From positions 8,494,001 to 8,558,000 of the forward strand of contig CM074759.1 in NCBI GenBank assembly GCA_037355855.1: 64,000 bases of DNA, written 5' to 3'. Positions 39,904 through 50,770 of this stretch are shown here, piece after piece (within the stretch, counting starts at the first letter, position 1; the number at the start of each line of letters is the position of its first letter). Source of the DNA: Pseudo-nitzschia pungens (Eukaryota; Bacillariophyta; Bacillariophyceae; Bacillariales; Bacillariaceae). The notes under the pieces were generated by a model. It was not told where the DNA came from and searched no databases. It saw only the letters and a list, made by a program, of their open reading frames with translations. The position numbers were made by a program, and so were the translations under genes.

Positions 39904-41797
39904 TCAACCATGTTCCAGGAACAAAGAAAGGAGTCCGGTTCCGAAAACGATGCTTGTGGCAACGCCACTGCAAAGGATCATGGCCGGAGCGGACAAACCG
40001 TCCAAACCATCGTCAGAAAGACCAACCGTTGCAGAAAACGTATCTTTTTCCAACTCCTGGAGGTTGCGGGGGTGATTCGACGCTCTGAACAGACCTGAAA
40101 AACCGACAGACTCAAGGAGACGACGTCCCAGACCGAGTTGCGAATCAAGGCAGTGCGTTTTCAATTCAGCCGCAACTTCAGTCGGCGTGGCCAATGAAGT
40201 ACAATGAAATTGATAAAGAGTAGCTCCGTGCGAAAACTTAGGGCCGGGAGCCGCTGTATAATTGAACCTATTAAGGAAGTCCTGCTGATGAAAAGTTAGG
40301 GTTTCGGGGGTGGCCCAACATACTTGAAATTGGGTACCTTCCGTAGGAAATAGTGCGTACAACTTCATCGGATCTTTCTTGTTCGCGTCGAAATCAGCAA
40401 GAACAGGCTACGAACAGCAAAAATGTGAGTCACTCGAATTCCACAAAGATCAGTTCTCGTCATTCTCTTGAATTACTCACCTTTCTGGAGGGTTGCAAAA
40501 AGACGGAATTTGCATCGCAAAATGGCGGGAACCCCTTCCCCCAAGCTACCCCAGTGTCACTTGTTCCAAACAGCTTTGTCGCAGAACTGAATCCATCGAT
40601 TCTTTTGTACGTGATACCATTGAAACCCGAGGTGATGATTTCAGTTATATCATGAGGCACTAAGGGTTGAATTGTTGATACAGATTGGAAGACCAATATA
40701 TCCATATTCATTGTCAGACCCCCCCAACATGGGGGTTTGGAGGAGAGGAATACCAAACTTTTGGCAAACCCCAACCCCAACGTAATCCAGAGCCACTTCA
40801 CCACTGCATGAAAAAGAAGTTTCACCAGCTCCAAAATACCCCGCAGTCACAACACTGCTGAAAACTCCTATACTTGTATTTCCGCCAAGAGCACCTCCAG
40901 AAGTATTTGTGTAACCAGTGGTAGTGAAATTCAATGTTGTGAGGGTGTCTGGTTTGGAATTCACAACCAACTGGCGCGACGATGCCGAGTTCTCACAGGT
41001 TACGTTCGTAAAATTCGCGATACTGTAATACTCAGCCGTCGGGCTCACGCAGATGGAAAAATCTTGACCGATTTTGTAGTTCGATGATGCACTGGCGCCT
41101 TTGGCACACAAAACAGCTTCCACCGCAACGGATTTGGTCACGTTCTCTGTAAGGTTCCCCATAGCTGTTGATGTGATGTTGACGGTTTGGGAGAAGTTGG
41201 AAAACTTGGCAACGAGGTCAACGTTGAGTTCCAATAGGGTATCGACATAGGACACATACTCATCCCCTTCCGAAGAAGAATCAATGTCTTTCTTAATGCC
41301 AGTACGGGCACCTGAAAAAACACAAAAGGATTGTTAGTACGGAAAGATCCTGAAAACAACAAATGCAAACCCATACAACAGTTTGTGCCTCACTTACAGA
41401 GATCCACCTTTCCATTGTAATATGCTGGAGTTGTCGTGACATCTGGAATGGAGTATTGAGCAGCAAAAATTTTACTATTTGAACCTGTCTTGGTGTATGT
41501 TGGTCCAATGCTTGTCGACACATTGAAAGTCGAATTTGAGATAGCCGTACCAGTGCTGCATGGCTTACCGTCAGAGGCATTTGCGAAAAGCTCAAACGTA
41601 GCAATACCTGGAACAGTAGACACCGACTCAAAATAAGTCTCGACGACGAATGGTTCAACAGTAAGAACTTTACCGAATGGACTAGACGAACCATCCCCTG
41701 CCGGACGGATTTCATAGTTGCCCATCACAGTAAGAGCACCATGGGCACACCATGTCCCAGAAAGGGCAACGGATGCAAGAGCGATCAGTCTCATCAT
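39904..41797 (-). CDS. Surface protein paralogue without DUF285 repeats, 3' end interrupted by the 13-kb element
   Basis: ATG at 41797 opens a signal peptide (MMRLIALASVALSGTWCAHG). The ectodomain parallels the DUF285 proteins: VVETYF...FELFANASDGKPCSTGT, KIFAAQY...TPAYYNGKVDLC, YVSYVDTLLELNVDLV, VEAVLCAKG, FSICVSP, TSFSCSGEVAL. Intron 41312-41397 splits a Cys codon T|GT exactly as in the DUF285 genes; a second intron fits at 40408-40480. Between them the frame changes at a run of seven C (40719-40725), a probable indel. A further domain (FGTSDTGVAWGKG to LATPTEVAAELKT) and a C-terminal hydrophobic segment (MILCSGVATSIVFGTGLLSL) follow. The final codons EHG and the stop come from the transposon end; the original end FLAAM lies at 26636-26649. 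Confidence 0.78.
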
Positions 41798-41819
41798 GTT
41801 TCGGTTCTTATTTTGTTTT

Positions 41820-42039
41820 CGGTTTTTGTTTTGATCGAATCCAAAATTGTGAGAACGCCGATGTTGTTTCAAACAAAGGGGAAAAAAAGTCGAAAGTTGA
41901 AAGTGATCGATCTCTGTCTGAATGTTGTGCACAATCAAACACCATCCGGAGACCCTAGAAGTACGCTACTATTGGGAGGGGACTGCAAGGTCCTCTTTTA
42001 TACCGAGACGTACAAAAAAATGATTACTTAAACAGTCGA
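41820..42039. other. Spacer upstream of the surface-protein gene
   Basis: Nothing recognised except short AT-rich runs; it probably holds the promoter of the minus-strand gene at 41797. Confidence 0.4.
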
Positions 42040-42770
42040 AAAAAAGGAGGAGGTCAGTTGGTATGATACATTACTTAGAAGAATCGACTTACGGAGGAGT
42101 CTATTAGAACATCGCGAAAAGAAGGCTGCATAAGTGATCTGGGACGAGATTAGTCGCTACGATTTAATACTCTATTACTACTACTACCGTACTATTATTT
42201 TTAAGAAGTGAAACAAAAATCCTGATTACCTTACTACTCATAAACAATCGAAAAAAAGGAGGACATCTATTCGTGGAACAGTTCTGGTGTACAATTACTT
42301 TAACAATGGAAGAAGGGAGGATTGTTGAGGTTGAAAAAATCAGTTGGTATGATACATTACTTAGAAGAATCAACTTACGGAGGAGTCTATTCAAGCACAA
42401 GTTCCGGTGTACTTTTTTGTCAGATAGAACATCGCGAAAAAGAAGGCTGCATAAGTGATCTGGGACGAGATTAGTCGCTATGATTTAATACTCTATTACT
42501 ACTACTACCGTACTATTATTTTTAAGAAGTGAAACAAAAATCCCGATTACCTTACTACTCATAAACAATCGAAAAAAAGGAGGACATCTATTCGTGGAAC
42601 AGTTCCGGTGTACAATTACTTTAACACTGGAAGAAGGAAGGATTGTTGGGGTTGAAAAAATCAGTTGGTATGATACATTACTTAGAAGAATCAACTTACG
42701 GAGGAGTCTATTCAAGCACAAGTTCCGGTGTACTTTTTTGTCAGATAGAACATCGCGAAAAAGAAGGCTG
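42040..42770. repeat. ~319-bp tandem repeat, two full and one partial unit
   Basis: The marker AGGAGGACATCTATTCGTGG occurs at about 42259 and 42578, and a partial unit with GTCAGTTGGTATGATACATT precedes them at 42050. Units differ by only a few bases. Confidence 0.88.
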
Positions 42771-43215
42771 CATCTGAGAGGGTTATGTAGGTAGGAGAGC
42801 CTTAAGCAAGCTGTACTTAGCGGCTTTGGGGCTTGGGTCAGGAAATAGTAGGACCTTAAGTGAGAACACTTATGGTCCAGCAGGGCAGTAGACTTGAAAA
42901 CAGATGACAGTTGAAGTGGGCATCTGAGAGGTATATGTAGGTAGGAGAGCCTTAAGCAAGCTGTACTTAGCGGCTTTGGGGCTTGGGTAAGGAAACAGTA
43001 GGACCATAAGCGAAAACACTTATGGTCCATCAGGGCAGTAGACTTGAAAACAGATGACAGTTGAAGAATGCATCTGAGAGGTATATGTAGGTAGGGGAGC
43101 CTTAAGCAAACTGTACTTAGTGGCTTTAGGGCTTGGGTCAAGAAACAGTAGGACCATAAGTGAAAACACTTAGGGTCCAGCAGGGCAATGGACTTGAAAA
43201 CAGATGACAGAATTT
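42771..43215. repeat. ~148-bp tandem repeat, three units
   Basis: Units start GCATCTGAGAGGTATATGTA-like at about 42770, 42921 and 43070 and include GAGCCTTAAGCAAGCTGTAC and GACTTGAAAACAGATGACAG. Confidence 0.9.
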
Positions 43216-43749
43216 CTTTTAAAAAAGATTCCTACAGTGGAAGGGGCTGTTCGTGAACTTCGACTTGAAAAGACTTAAGAGGACTCAGCAAGGAACTTCG
43301 AAGAATGTAGAACATTAAGTGAGAATCACTTAAGCAGCTTGGAAACAGTGTAGAACATTAAGTATAAGATATACTTAAGGGCCTTGGAATGGAGCTGGGA
43401 AACAGATCGAAGCAGAAATACAACGTTGTTGTCGGTTTTGCTGTACGGTAGAATCTGTACTGGAAGTGCTGTAGAAAATTATGTGTCGGTTTGCTGCTGC
43501 TGCTGCTGCTCGATCGGCCGCTGAGTGGTGAATTGGCAACCAAAGCAACCAAACGAAGCATCCAGCAACTGAACCGATAGCAGAAACGAAGAGCGCAGGT
43601 CTTGGTTAATACATGTAGGTCCTGGGGTTGTGATTGGGGGTGTATAAGGGAGCGAGATATCGCATGGTAAAGTTGTGTAGAAATCTACGTATTTTTAGTA
43701 CTGGAACATCGGAACGTCGGACAAAATGCGCTTCGCGCAAATTGTAGCG
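43216..43749. other. Spacer
   Basis: No gene recognised. ACTTAAG words continue from the preceding repeat to about 43385, and a GCTGCTGCTGCTGCT tract lies at 43493-43508. Confidence 0.4.
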
Positions 43750-44555
43750 CAGCCAAGATAAATCGATACAGCAGCAAGCAGCAATGCGCCGATAGTATAC
43801 AGGGGACGGCAAGCAGCGAATAACGTACAGGGGTTTTGCTAGGTTAGACGCGTGGATTATGTACTATAAAGGGATACCCCAGCACAGCCAAGACAAAATC
43901 GATATAGCAGGGGGGGGGCAGCAAGCAGCAGCAATGCGTCGATATATTACAGGGGACAGCAAGCAGCAACGTGTCGATAATACAAGGGTTTTGCTAGGTC
44001 CGACGGGTGGATTTTGTGCTGTAAAGAGATACCCTAGCACAGCCAAGACAAAAGCGATATAGCAACAAGCAGCATCAACACGTCGATAATACAGGGGGAC
44101 AGCAAGCAGCAGCAAGCAGCGCATCGATAATACAGGGGGGACAGCAAGCAGCAGCAACGCGTCGATAATACAGGGAGAGGGGACAACAAACAGCAGCAGC
44201 GAGCAGCGAATAACAACGTACAGGGGTTTTGCTAGGTCCGACGCGTCGCAAAGCGTCGATAATACAGGGAAACAGCAACGCGTCGATAATATAGGGGAAC
44301 AGCAACGCGTCGATAATACAGGGGGGGGACAGCAAGCAGCAGTAACGACAATGCGTAGATAATACAGGGGACAGCAAGCAGCAGCAACGCGTAGATAATA
44401 CAACGCGTAGATAATACAGGGGACAGCAACGCGTCGATAATACAGAGGGGGACAGCAAGCAGCAAGCAGCAACGCGTCGATGATACTATACAGGGGACAG
44501 CAGCAGCAATGCGTCGATAATACTATACAGGGGACAGCAGCAGCAACGCGTATTT
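43750..44555. repeat. ACGCGTCGATAATACAGGGG satellite with longer interspersed unit
   Basis: About twenty units of the same satellite as at 16660-18325, interspersed with three copies of a longer segment containing GGGTTTTGCTAGGT and CCCAGCACAGCCAAGACAAA (43830, 43985, 44220). Confidence 0.92.
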
Positions 44556-44559
44556 GTTG

Positions 44560-45240
44560 GTGCACTAGTACTACTGAGGAATTTACTATAAAAAAGTACC
44601 AAATCACATATCTGAATGAATCTGGTCAGTGTTTGTGTGTTTCCAGTGTGAATATTCCTCATCCTATGCATGAGCGAGACTATTCAAAAAGAAGTATTCA
44701 AAAATCACCAATAGTTTGGGTGGTGTTACCACTGAATAATTACTAGTATTTGGTTAACTACTGGAAAATTTACTAGAAAAAAGTACCAGATCACATATCT
44801 GAATGAATCTGGCCAATCTTTGTGTGATTCCAGTGTGAATATTCCTCATCCTATCCATGGGCAAGACTATTCAAAAAGAAGTATTCCATAATCATTGAAA
44901 GTTTGGATGTCACCACTGAATAATTAATATTTGGCCCAGTACCTCAGCATTTAGTAGAAACTGCTGTAAAATCAAATGTCTGAATGAATCTGGCCAATAT
45001 TTGTGTGATTCCAGTGTGAATATTGCTCATCCTATGCATGGGCAAGAGTATGCAAAAAAGAAGTATTCAAAAATCACCAATGGTATGGATGTCACCACTG
45101 AATAATTAATATTTGACCCAGTACCGGTACTGTGGAATGTACTAGAAAATACTGTAAAATCACATACCTGAACAAAACTGGCCAATATTTGTGTGATTCC
45201 AGTGTGAATATTCCTCATCCTATCCATGGGGAAGAGTATT
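44560..45240. repeat. ~183-bp satellite, four copies, inverted relative to 19790-21370
   Basis: CCTATGCATG or CCTATCCATG recurs at about 44662, 44851, 45031 and 45219. The sequence is the reverse complement of the 181-bp satellite inside the 7-kb element. At both loci it sits beside the ACGCGTCG satellite. Confidence 0.92.
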
Positions 45241-45965
45241 CCAACAGAAGTGTTCCTTGCTGTTACGAGCGGTGAATCCCTGTTCTTGCTGTTTGAATCC
45301 TTGTTGTTACAAGCGGCGAATCTCTGGATCCCTGTTTTGGGTGCTCTTTGGATCCCCAACAAAAGCAGCACCTTTATCCTTGGCAAACACTCTATCCACA
45401 AAGATCCCAAAAATATTTAGGAGCAATCCCACAAAACCTAGAGACAGCACCGGTGGAGGTGCTCTGGAGAACAAAAATTATTGGAAACTCGTGTAGACTG
45501 CTGGAAACAAAAAGATCCCAGAACAGACAGCAGTACTCTACTAGTGCTGTCGACTGTATTGTCTCCGACTGCGTCGACTGCGTCGTCTCCATCCATTAGT
45601 ACTCGCTCGCTGATCCCAAAGTTTCTCATCTTAGCCTTTTGGTACCGGTACGATATCGGCAATATGCAACCATTGTTGCACGCGCCCTGCGCTAGTACAA
45701 CCTTCTACGTGGAAGCTCCTACATTCTAAATACCTCATTCATACCCCATCAGAAGGAGAGGTACAGAATGATTTTCAACGGTTTTTAATAGCGTATCAGT
45801 TGCGTTTCAATACACTGTAAAATTGATCTTTAAGTAGATTTTTATTCCCGTATTTTAACACGAGGTGCGCAACTAAGGCAACAAACCGACTGACATGGGA
45901 GTTGAGAGTCGCGGAATCTTCCATCCCGGGACTGTTTTCCAAATTTTTTATTGTAAACTCAGCTC
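45241..45965. other. Spacer
   Basis: No gene recognised; short frames around 45250-45730 lack motifs. Confidence 0.4.
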
Positions 45966-46660
45966 ACAAATTTGAGTCCTGCTCCCCGCTGCTGCTGCTG
46001 CTGCTTCTCCCGCTGCTGCTGCTGCTGCTCCCGCTGCTGCTCCCGCTGCTGCTGCTGCTCCCGCTGCTGCCCCTGCTGCTGCTGCTCCCGCCGCTGCCCC
46101 TGCTGCTGCTGCTCCCGCCGCTGCCCCTGCTGCTGCTGCTACTCGTCGTCCTGCTGCTACTCGTCGTCCTGCTGCTACTCGTCGTCCTGCTGCTGCTCCC
46201 GCCGCTGCTGCTACTCGTCGTCCTGCTGCTACTCGTCGTCCTGCTGCTGCTCCCGCCGCTGCTGCTACTTGTCGTCCTGCTGCTGCTCCCGCCGCTGCTG
46301 CTACTCGTCGTCCTGCTGCTACTCGTCGTCCTGCTGCTGCTCCCGCCGCTGCTGCTACTCGTCGTCCTGCTGCTGCTCCCGCCGCTGCTGCTACTCGTCG
46401 TCCTGCTGCTGCTGATGCTCCTGCCGCCGCTGCTACTCATTGTCCTGCTGATGCTGATGCTGATGCTGCTCCCGTCGCTGTTGTTGTTGTTGCTGCTGCT
46501 GCTGCTGCTCCCACCACCGCTGCTGCTGCTCCTGCTGCTCCCGCCGCTGCTGCTACTCTCATCCTCCTGCTGCTGCTACTCGTCGTCCTGCTGCTGCTCC
46601 CGCCGCCGCCACTGCTGCTCCCGCCGCTTCTCCTGCTGCTGCTGCTCCTCCTCCTTATTC
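45966..46660. repeat. CTG/CCG/CGT triplet-based minisatellite
   Basis: About 690 bp of CTGCTGCT interleaved with CCCGCCG and ACTCGTCGTC. Larger units of about 60 bp are visible (CTGCTACTCGTCGTCCTG). It is open as poly-Leu on the plus strand and as Ser/Gly/Arg/Thr on the minus strand, as expected for a stop-free triplet array; I do not call a gene. Confidence 0.9.
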
Positions 46661-47377
46661 CTGTTGGATAGGGGAAGTACCCCTGTTGTTACTGCTAAGG
46701 CATGTTTCAAAGTTCAAGTTTATTGTTGTTACTCTTGTCGGTCGAGTGGAGTGTCAAGTAAAATCGGATAACATTTCAAAAGAAATTCGATGTCAAGTTT
46801 ATCACGTGATTTTATGCAGTGTTTTTCAGTGTTCTGACTTCGAAATAATTTTGTGATGCATTCCAATGGTCTTAGGCATACGACTCAAGACTCAACTGAT
46901 CTATATTTTGCCCGCGCCTTGTTACATGTACGTACAATTGCACGTGTTTATTGTACTGTGCATTTATTGTTGCAGATTGTTACGATACCATCACGGTAGT
47001 CGGTAACCTTAGTCGTAGCTCAAAATCCATTTTGTGAGCGACCGAATCTGTGTTTGGATTAGATTCTTACGATTACAATTGACTACTGTGATTACAAAAA
47101 GACCAGTAGTGGTGCACGAGTGAGCAATATTGGTACATATATGCCTAGTTGAAGTTTATCTGTTTCCAGAGGCATAAATAAAAAAATTAGATCATGTTCC
47201 AATCTGTTCCACTCGATGACGCACGAATCGACAAAGACTCCCAAAAAACAAAAGAAACTTTACATGTCATCCTATTTTTATCAGTAAGGTTACGAGTATG
47301 ACCATCCGAATCAACAAAAAAGGGTCAAAATTGGTCCAAATCGTCAATATTGTGAGGTTGAAAACGAGCCACCTAGG
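46661..47377. other. Spacer
   Basis: No gene recognised. Confidence 0.4.
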
Positions 47378-47692
47378 ATGAATATCAGAGAACGTCCTTC
47401 GACACCATGCTCTAGAAGACTACTCTCTAGACAGCTGAGCAGGTGGGGTGGTCTGGGAAGCCTTGGCAAGAATTTTGAAATTTCACCCACAGACGCTAAA
47501 ATGGTGCCTTTTTATCGTCCCGGGGTCTTAAGCGGTGATACGAACGGCACAGGCATCGAATTGGATGAATTTATGTTCCTGCAACTCGGCATCGCAGGAC
47601 CGACTTGGAAAGGTCAAGCACAGCACGTTGTCTTTGCACCAATGTGCATGTGCCGTATCGTTAAAATCTGCATTCGGGTGGCAATGGATTGA
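47378..47692 (+). CDS. Hypothetical ORF, 104 codons
   Basis: ATG at 47378. The middle reads plausibly as protein (PTDAKMVPFYRPGVLSGDTN, GIELDEFMFLQLGIAG) but has no known motif, and a minus-strand frame overlaps its 3' end. It could be a gene fragment or chance. Confidence 0.22.
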   Translation: MNIRERPSTPCSRRLLSRQLSRWGGLGSLGKNFEISPTDAKMVPFYRPGVLSGDTNGTGIELDEFMFLQLGIAGPTWKGQAQHVVFAPMCMCRIVKICIRVAMD

Positions 47693-48014
47693 TTGATTTG
47701 AGTGTATGCATCAGTGTAGAGTTCAAAAAGTTCTCGAATGTCGGCTCGTCTCGTGGCAACCTCGTGGTTGATAGCATCTTTGCGAAACGGTTCGCGTTTG
47801 CGTTGCCGTATTCGCCGTGGTCGACGGAATGGTGTTGCCGTACAAGTACCGTTGTTTCTATTGTTTGCACCGTGTTTCGCTGGTTGGCTTGTGTAGTGAG
47901 AATGGAACGAAGCGAAACGAAACGAAAACGAAACAAAATAAAGAAGAAAGAAAGACAGAAAGCATTCCGAAACAATACTATCCATCAGAGCAGTTGCAGC
48001 GAGGATTGATTGGT

Positions 48015-49045
48015 TCAGTAACCGCCTCCCATCGTGTACCGCGACGAAAAGACACGGCCATCGAGGTACAACACCCAAAAGTTGGGAACCTGTGACTGCG
48101 ACTGCGACTCCGATCGGAATCGAAAGCTGGGAGGGTCGGAATCCCAGGCTCCCGCGTGAATCGTCGAGGGCTTCGGCGCGTGCACCACCTTCCTGGTCCG
48201 GTGCGTGTTGGTTTCTCCGGAGGCGGCGCTGGCCTTATTGGTGGCCAAGCAGATCATTTCGAATTCGTTGTTCTCGTTCGGGTACGTCGTGATGACAAAT
48301 GCCGGTCCGACGCAATGCGGGTTGTCCCGGGCGTCGATCTGTATCGGCGGTCCGTCGCGGACATGGCTCAGCCAACGAATGGTGGAGACGGGCATGTTGG
48401 GAAAGATCCGATCCTGGCCCGTTTGCTGGTTCAGGTTCCGACAGAGGGCCATCATCCGCTTGAACCAGGGCTGTTTTCCGTACGCGTCCTGGATCGCCGC
48501 ACCGAGCGTCTCGATGAATTGTAGAGGTCGGGGTATCCCAGGCGGAGCGTGCTCTCGCGGAGGATGGTTCCGGAGGAGGAGATCGATGCAACGGACGAAG
48601 CGGTCGATGGCAATTGTCTCGGCGTCGAGGCCGAACCACACCTTCTCTTGGCGGGAACGATGCGCAGTCCCAGGTTGTATTGTTTCCGATCACTCAATTC
48701 GCGTTGCTTGGTTAGCACCTTGTCCATGTATTGCTCCAGCATGGCCAGTTCGTTGTGGATATGGGAAGGATAGGACCGCACGAAGTTGCGGCCGATCGAG
48801 TGGAAGAACGGGTGACAATGGTGCATGGGGATGTCAAAGACCACCGGTGTGTTCCGCAGGACGTAGCCGGACTTGGTCATGCCGTGGCGTGAGCGGTATT
48901 GCTGGACCTGCTGGGTTTTGGAAGCCTTGGCAGCGGTAGCCTTACGCTTGGCTTTGGTTAGTGGGAGCAACAGCATCACTTCCTCCGCATCCTCCCGCGT
49001 CATGATCTCGTGGTCGTCCAGTTTGTTGTAGGGGTTCTTGTTCAT
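48015..49045 (-). CDS. Unrecognised host protein, ~343 residues; one frame break near 48650
   Basis: ATG at 49045 (MNKNPYNKLDDHEIMTREDA). The N-terminal half includes LLLPLTKAKRKATAAKASKT, a His-rich MHHCHPFFHSIGRNFVRSYP and a helix-like NELAMLEQYMDKVLTKQREL. After LGLRIVPAKR the continuation KVWFGLDAETIAIDRFVRCI lies in another frame; one missing A in AAGAGAAGG near 48648 explains it. The second half includes YGKQPWFKRMMALCRNLNQQ, a basic Ser-rich tail and the end VLYLDGRVFSSRYTMGGGY at 48015. A nuclear or regulatory protein is possible from the basic N-terminus (inference). I do not recognise the family. Confidence 0.6.
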
Positions 49046-49129
49046 GGTTGGGTTATCTGTTACTGTATCTATCCGCAGCGAATCAATCGCACTGAGTAGA
49101 AGTATTTTTATTTTACACAATTGTGATTA

Positions 49130-50770
49130 CTAGTCCAATAGTTTTTGCGATGTAAGAGTACCGTAGAAAAAAAAAGAGAAGCAATAAATATTTCTAACGA
49201 TCATGTAAGGTTTAAAATACTAGTAGTACAATAGGACAAGTAATACGAAGTACAGTACAGTACAGTACAGGTAGGCCTTACTTCGTAATTTTAAAAGGTT
49301 TACTAAACAATTTTTTGATGGAACGCTTTTCGATCGCGCACACGTAGTTCCGAGTGAGATTTTCCTCCCATTTTTTTTTCTGCGAAGTCTTCCCATCGAT
49401 TTCGAATTTTACCGGTACGGTACAGTAAGATCTTACCGGTATTTATTTTTTAAGTTGAACAAAAAGTAAAGTTTCTAACTTACTTGTACTAGCAGACGTT
49501 CGACACATTCCGGTTTGGTTGCGACGGAATGAAAACATAAAACATGCATTATTGAGGTTCAACCGAGACTGCCGAATGAATGAATTTTAAAAAAATATAA
49601 TACTACGTACAACATACGTGTTACGGAAATATATTGTCAGAAACATAAAGTAGTGAGGCTTTTCTCTAGAGAGAGAGAAACAAGTGACAAATGTTGGAGA
49701 TAATATTATTTATAATCACTTGCAATACTAATTAGGGGAGATGCGTGTCTAATGCACTTTTCAATATACTACCATATACACTAAGCAGTAAGAAATACAC
49801 CTACCGGTACTGCATTCGAAGTGGGACAAAATCACTCTCTAAAAAGTCCCACATGGAAAAAAAAAACATACCTCTGTTATTACTTCGTCCTTCGTATCAT
49901 TTATTTGATTCGTGCGAGGCGAATGTAAGGATTTTTAATTCTTACCGGTATTCACGTTCACTAATAATATTGAGTGATTCCCGAAATACGTTGGGATTGG
50001 GGTTAATCCAAACATGTGTGCACATAAACTATGATTTCGGGAATCACTCATTCATCAACCATTAATATCGGTATTGAACAAAAGTTGAGTGATGACTTTC
50101 CTTCGAAGTTCAAGAAGGGCATGAGCCTGCCACTCGGTGTTTTCCATAAGTTGTCTCAGACGCAAAACACGTGCAACCTGCGGTATCTTTCATTCTACTT
50201 CTTTTTTAAAATTAACAAAACCATATTGCGGGGTGAAAAATTTTATCAATACTACTACAAAATTCCTATCAGCTGTCCCCCGGTTCTACATCCCCAACCA
50301 CTAATTTCTACGGAAACCTGGGGACAGCTGATAGGAATTCCATAGTAACAATTATTCCTACCGTAACTTATTGAATACCAAACAGGAATCATCATCCCCA
50401 AGAATTTCGCCATCAGATTTTGCAGGTTACTGCCTCGCTCAACGATTAGATGATAGTAGTATTATATTATTTAATTAATTAAAAAATACGGACTGGACCA
50501 ACAATAGTAATACGGTAATGATGTTCCATTGACTAACTTAGGAACTCGTACTACCAACAAGAACACAGCGAACCCGGGCACGCTCAACGTTGCTTGCTTG
50601 ACCACGGCGAGGTGCACGTTCCCGCAACCGCTGGCTCTCTTGACACTGCCCTTATGGTCAAAGGATTGCTTTTCCTACAACCGAAGGCATAATTCGTGGA
50701 GTTGGAAATATGAGGATGGAATCCCTACCTAGAATCAATAATAATATTAATAATATATCTTAGCATCCAA
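49130..50770. other. Spacer with two perfect hairpins
   Basis: No supported gene. A 17-bp inverted repeat TGAGTGATTCCCGAAAT (49971-49987) pairs with 50034-50050, and a 20-bp inverted repeat AATTCCTATCAGCTGTCCCC (50261-50280) pairs with 50320-50339. Both could be small MITE ends or RNA hairpins. Confidence 0.6.

Larger units (their letters stand above)
26650..39914. mobile_element. 13,265-bp DNA transposon with DDE transposase, Ulp1-zinc-finger fusion and novel genes
   Basis: The ends are a perfect 22-bp inverted repeat, AACATGGTTGATTTTT plus six A (26650-26671 with its mirror at 39893-39914). CCAGG is duplicated at both sides (26645-26649 and 39915-39919). The insertion site is inside a coding sequence whose frame is restored when the element is removed. 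Inside are a PIF/Harbinger-type transposase (28828-29855, minus), a Ulp1-type protease fused to a zinc finger (35070-38795, plus), and unrecognised genes at 27550, 30447, 31797, 32320 and 33534. Minisatellites lie near both ends, and TTCGCGAA palindromes occur thirteen times here. There is no polymerase, tyrosine recombinase, capsid or ATPase gene, so Polinton, Crypton and Starship labels do not fit. Confidence 0.9.

Noticed and set aside
26650..39914. Polinton/Maverick, Crypton or Starship identity for the 13-kb element
   Set aside because: No protein-primed polymerase, retroviral-type integrase, packaging ATPase, capsid or tyrosine recombinase; the Ulp1 domain alone is not diagnostic.
45902..46771. 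Plus-strand 289-codon poly-Leu frame
   Set aside because: Triplet array without stops; opposite strand is equally open.
47614..48078. 154-codon minus-strand frame
   Set aside because: No motif, Phe/Ser-rich middle, overlaps both the next gene's end and a plus-strand frame; not supported.
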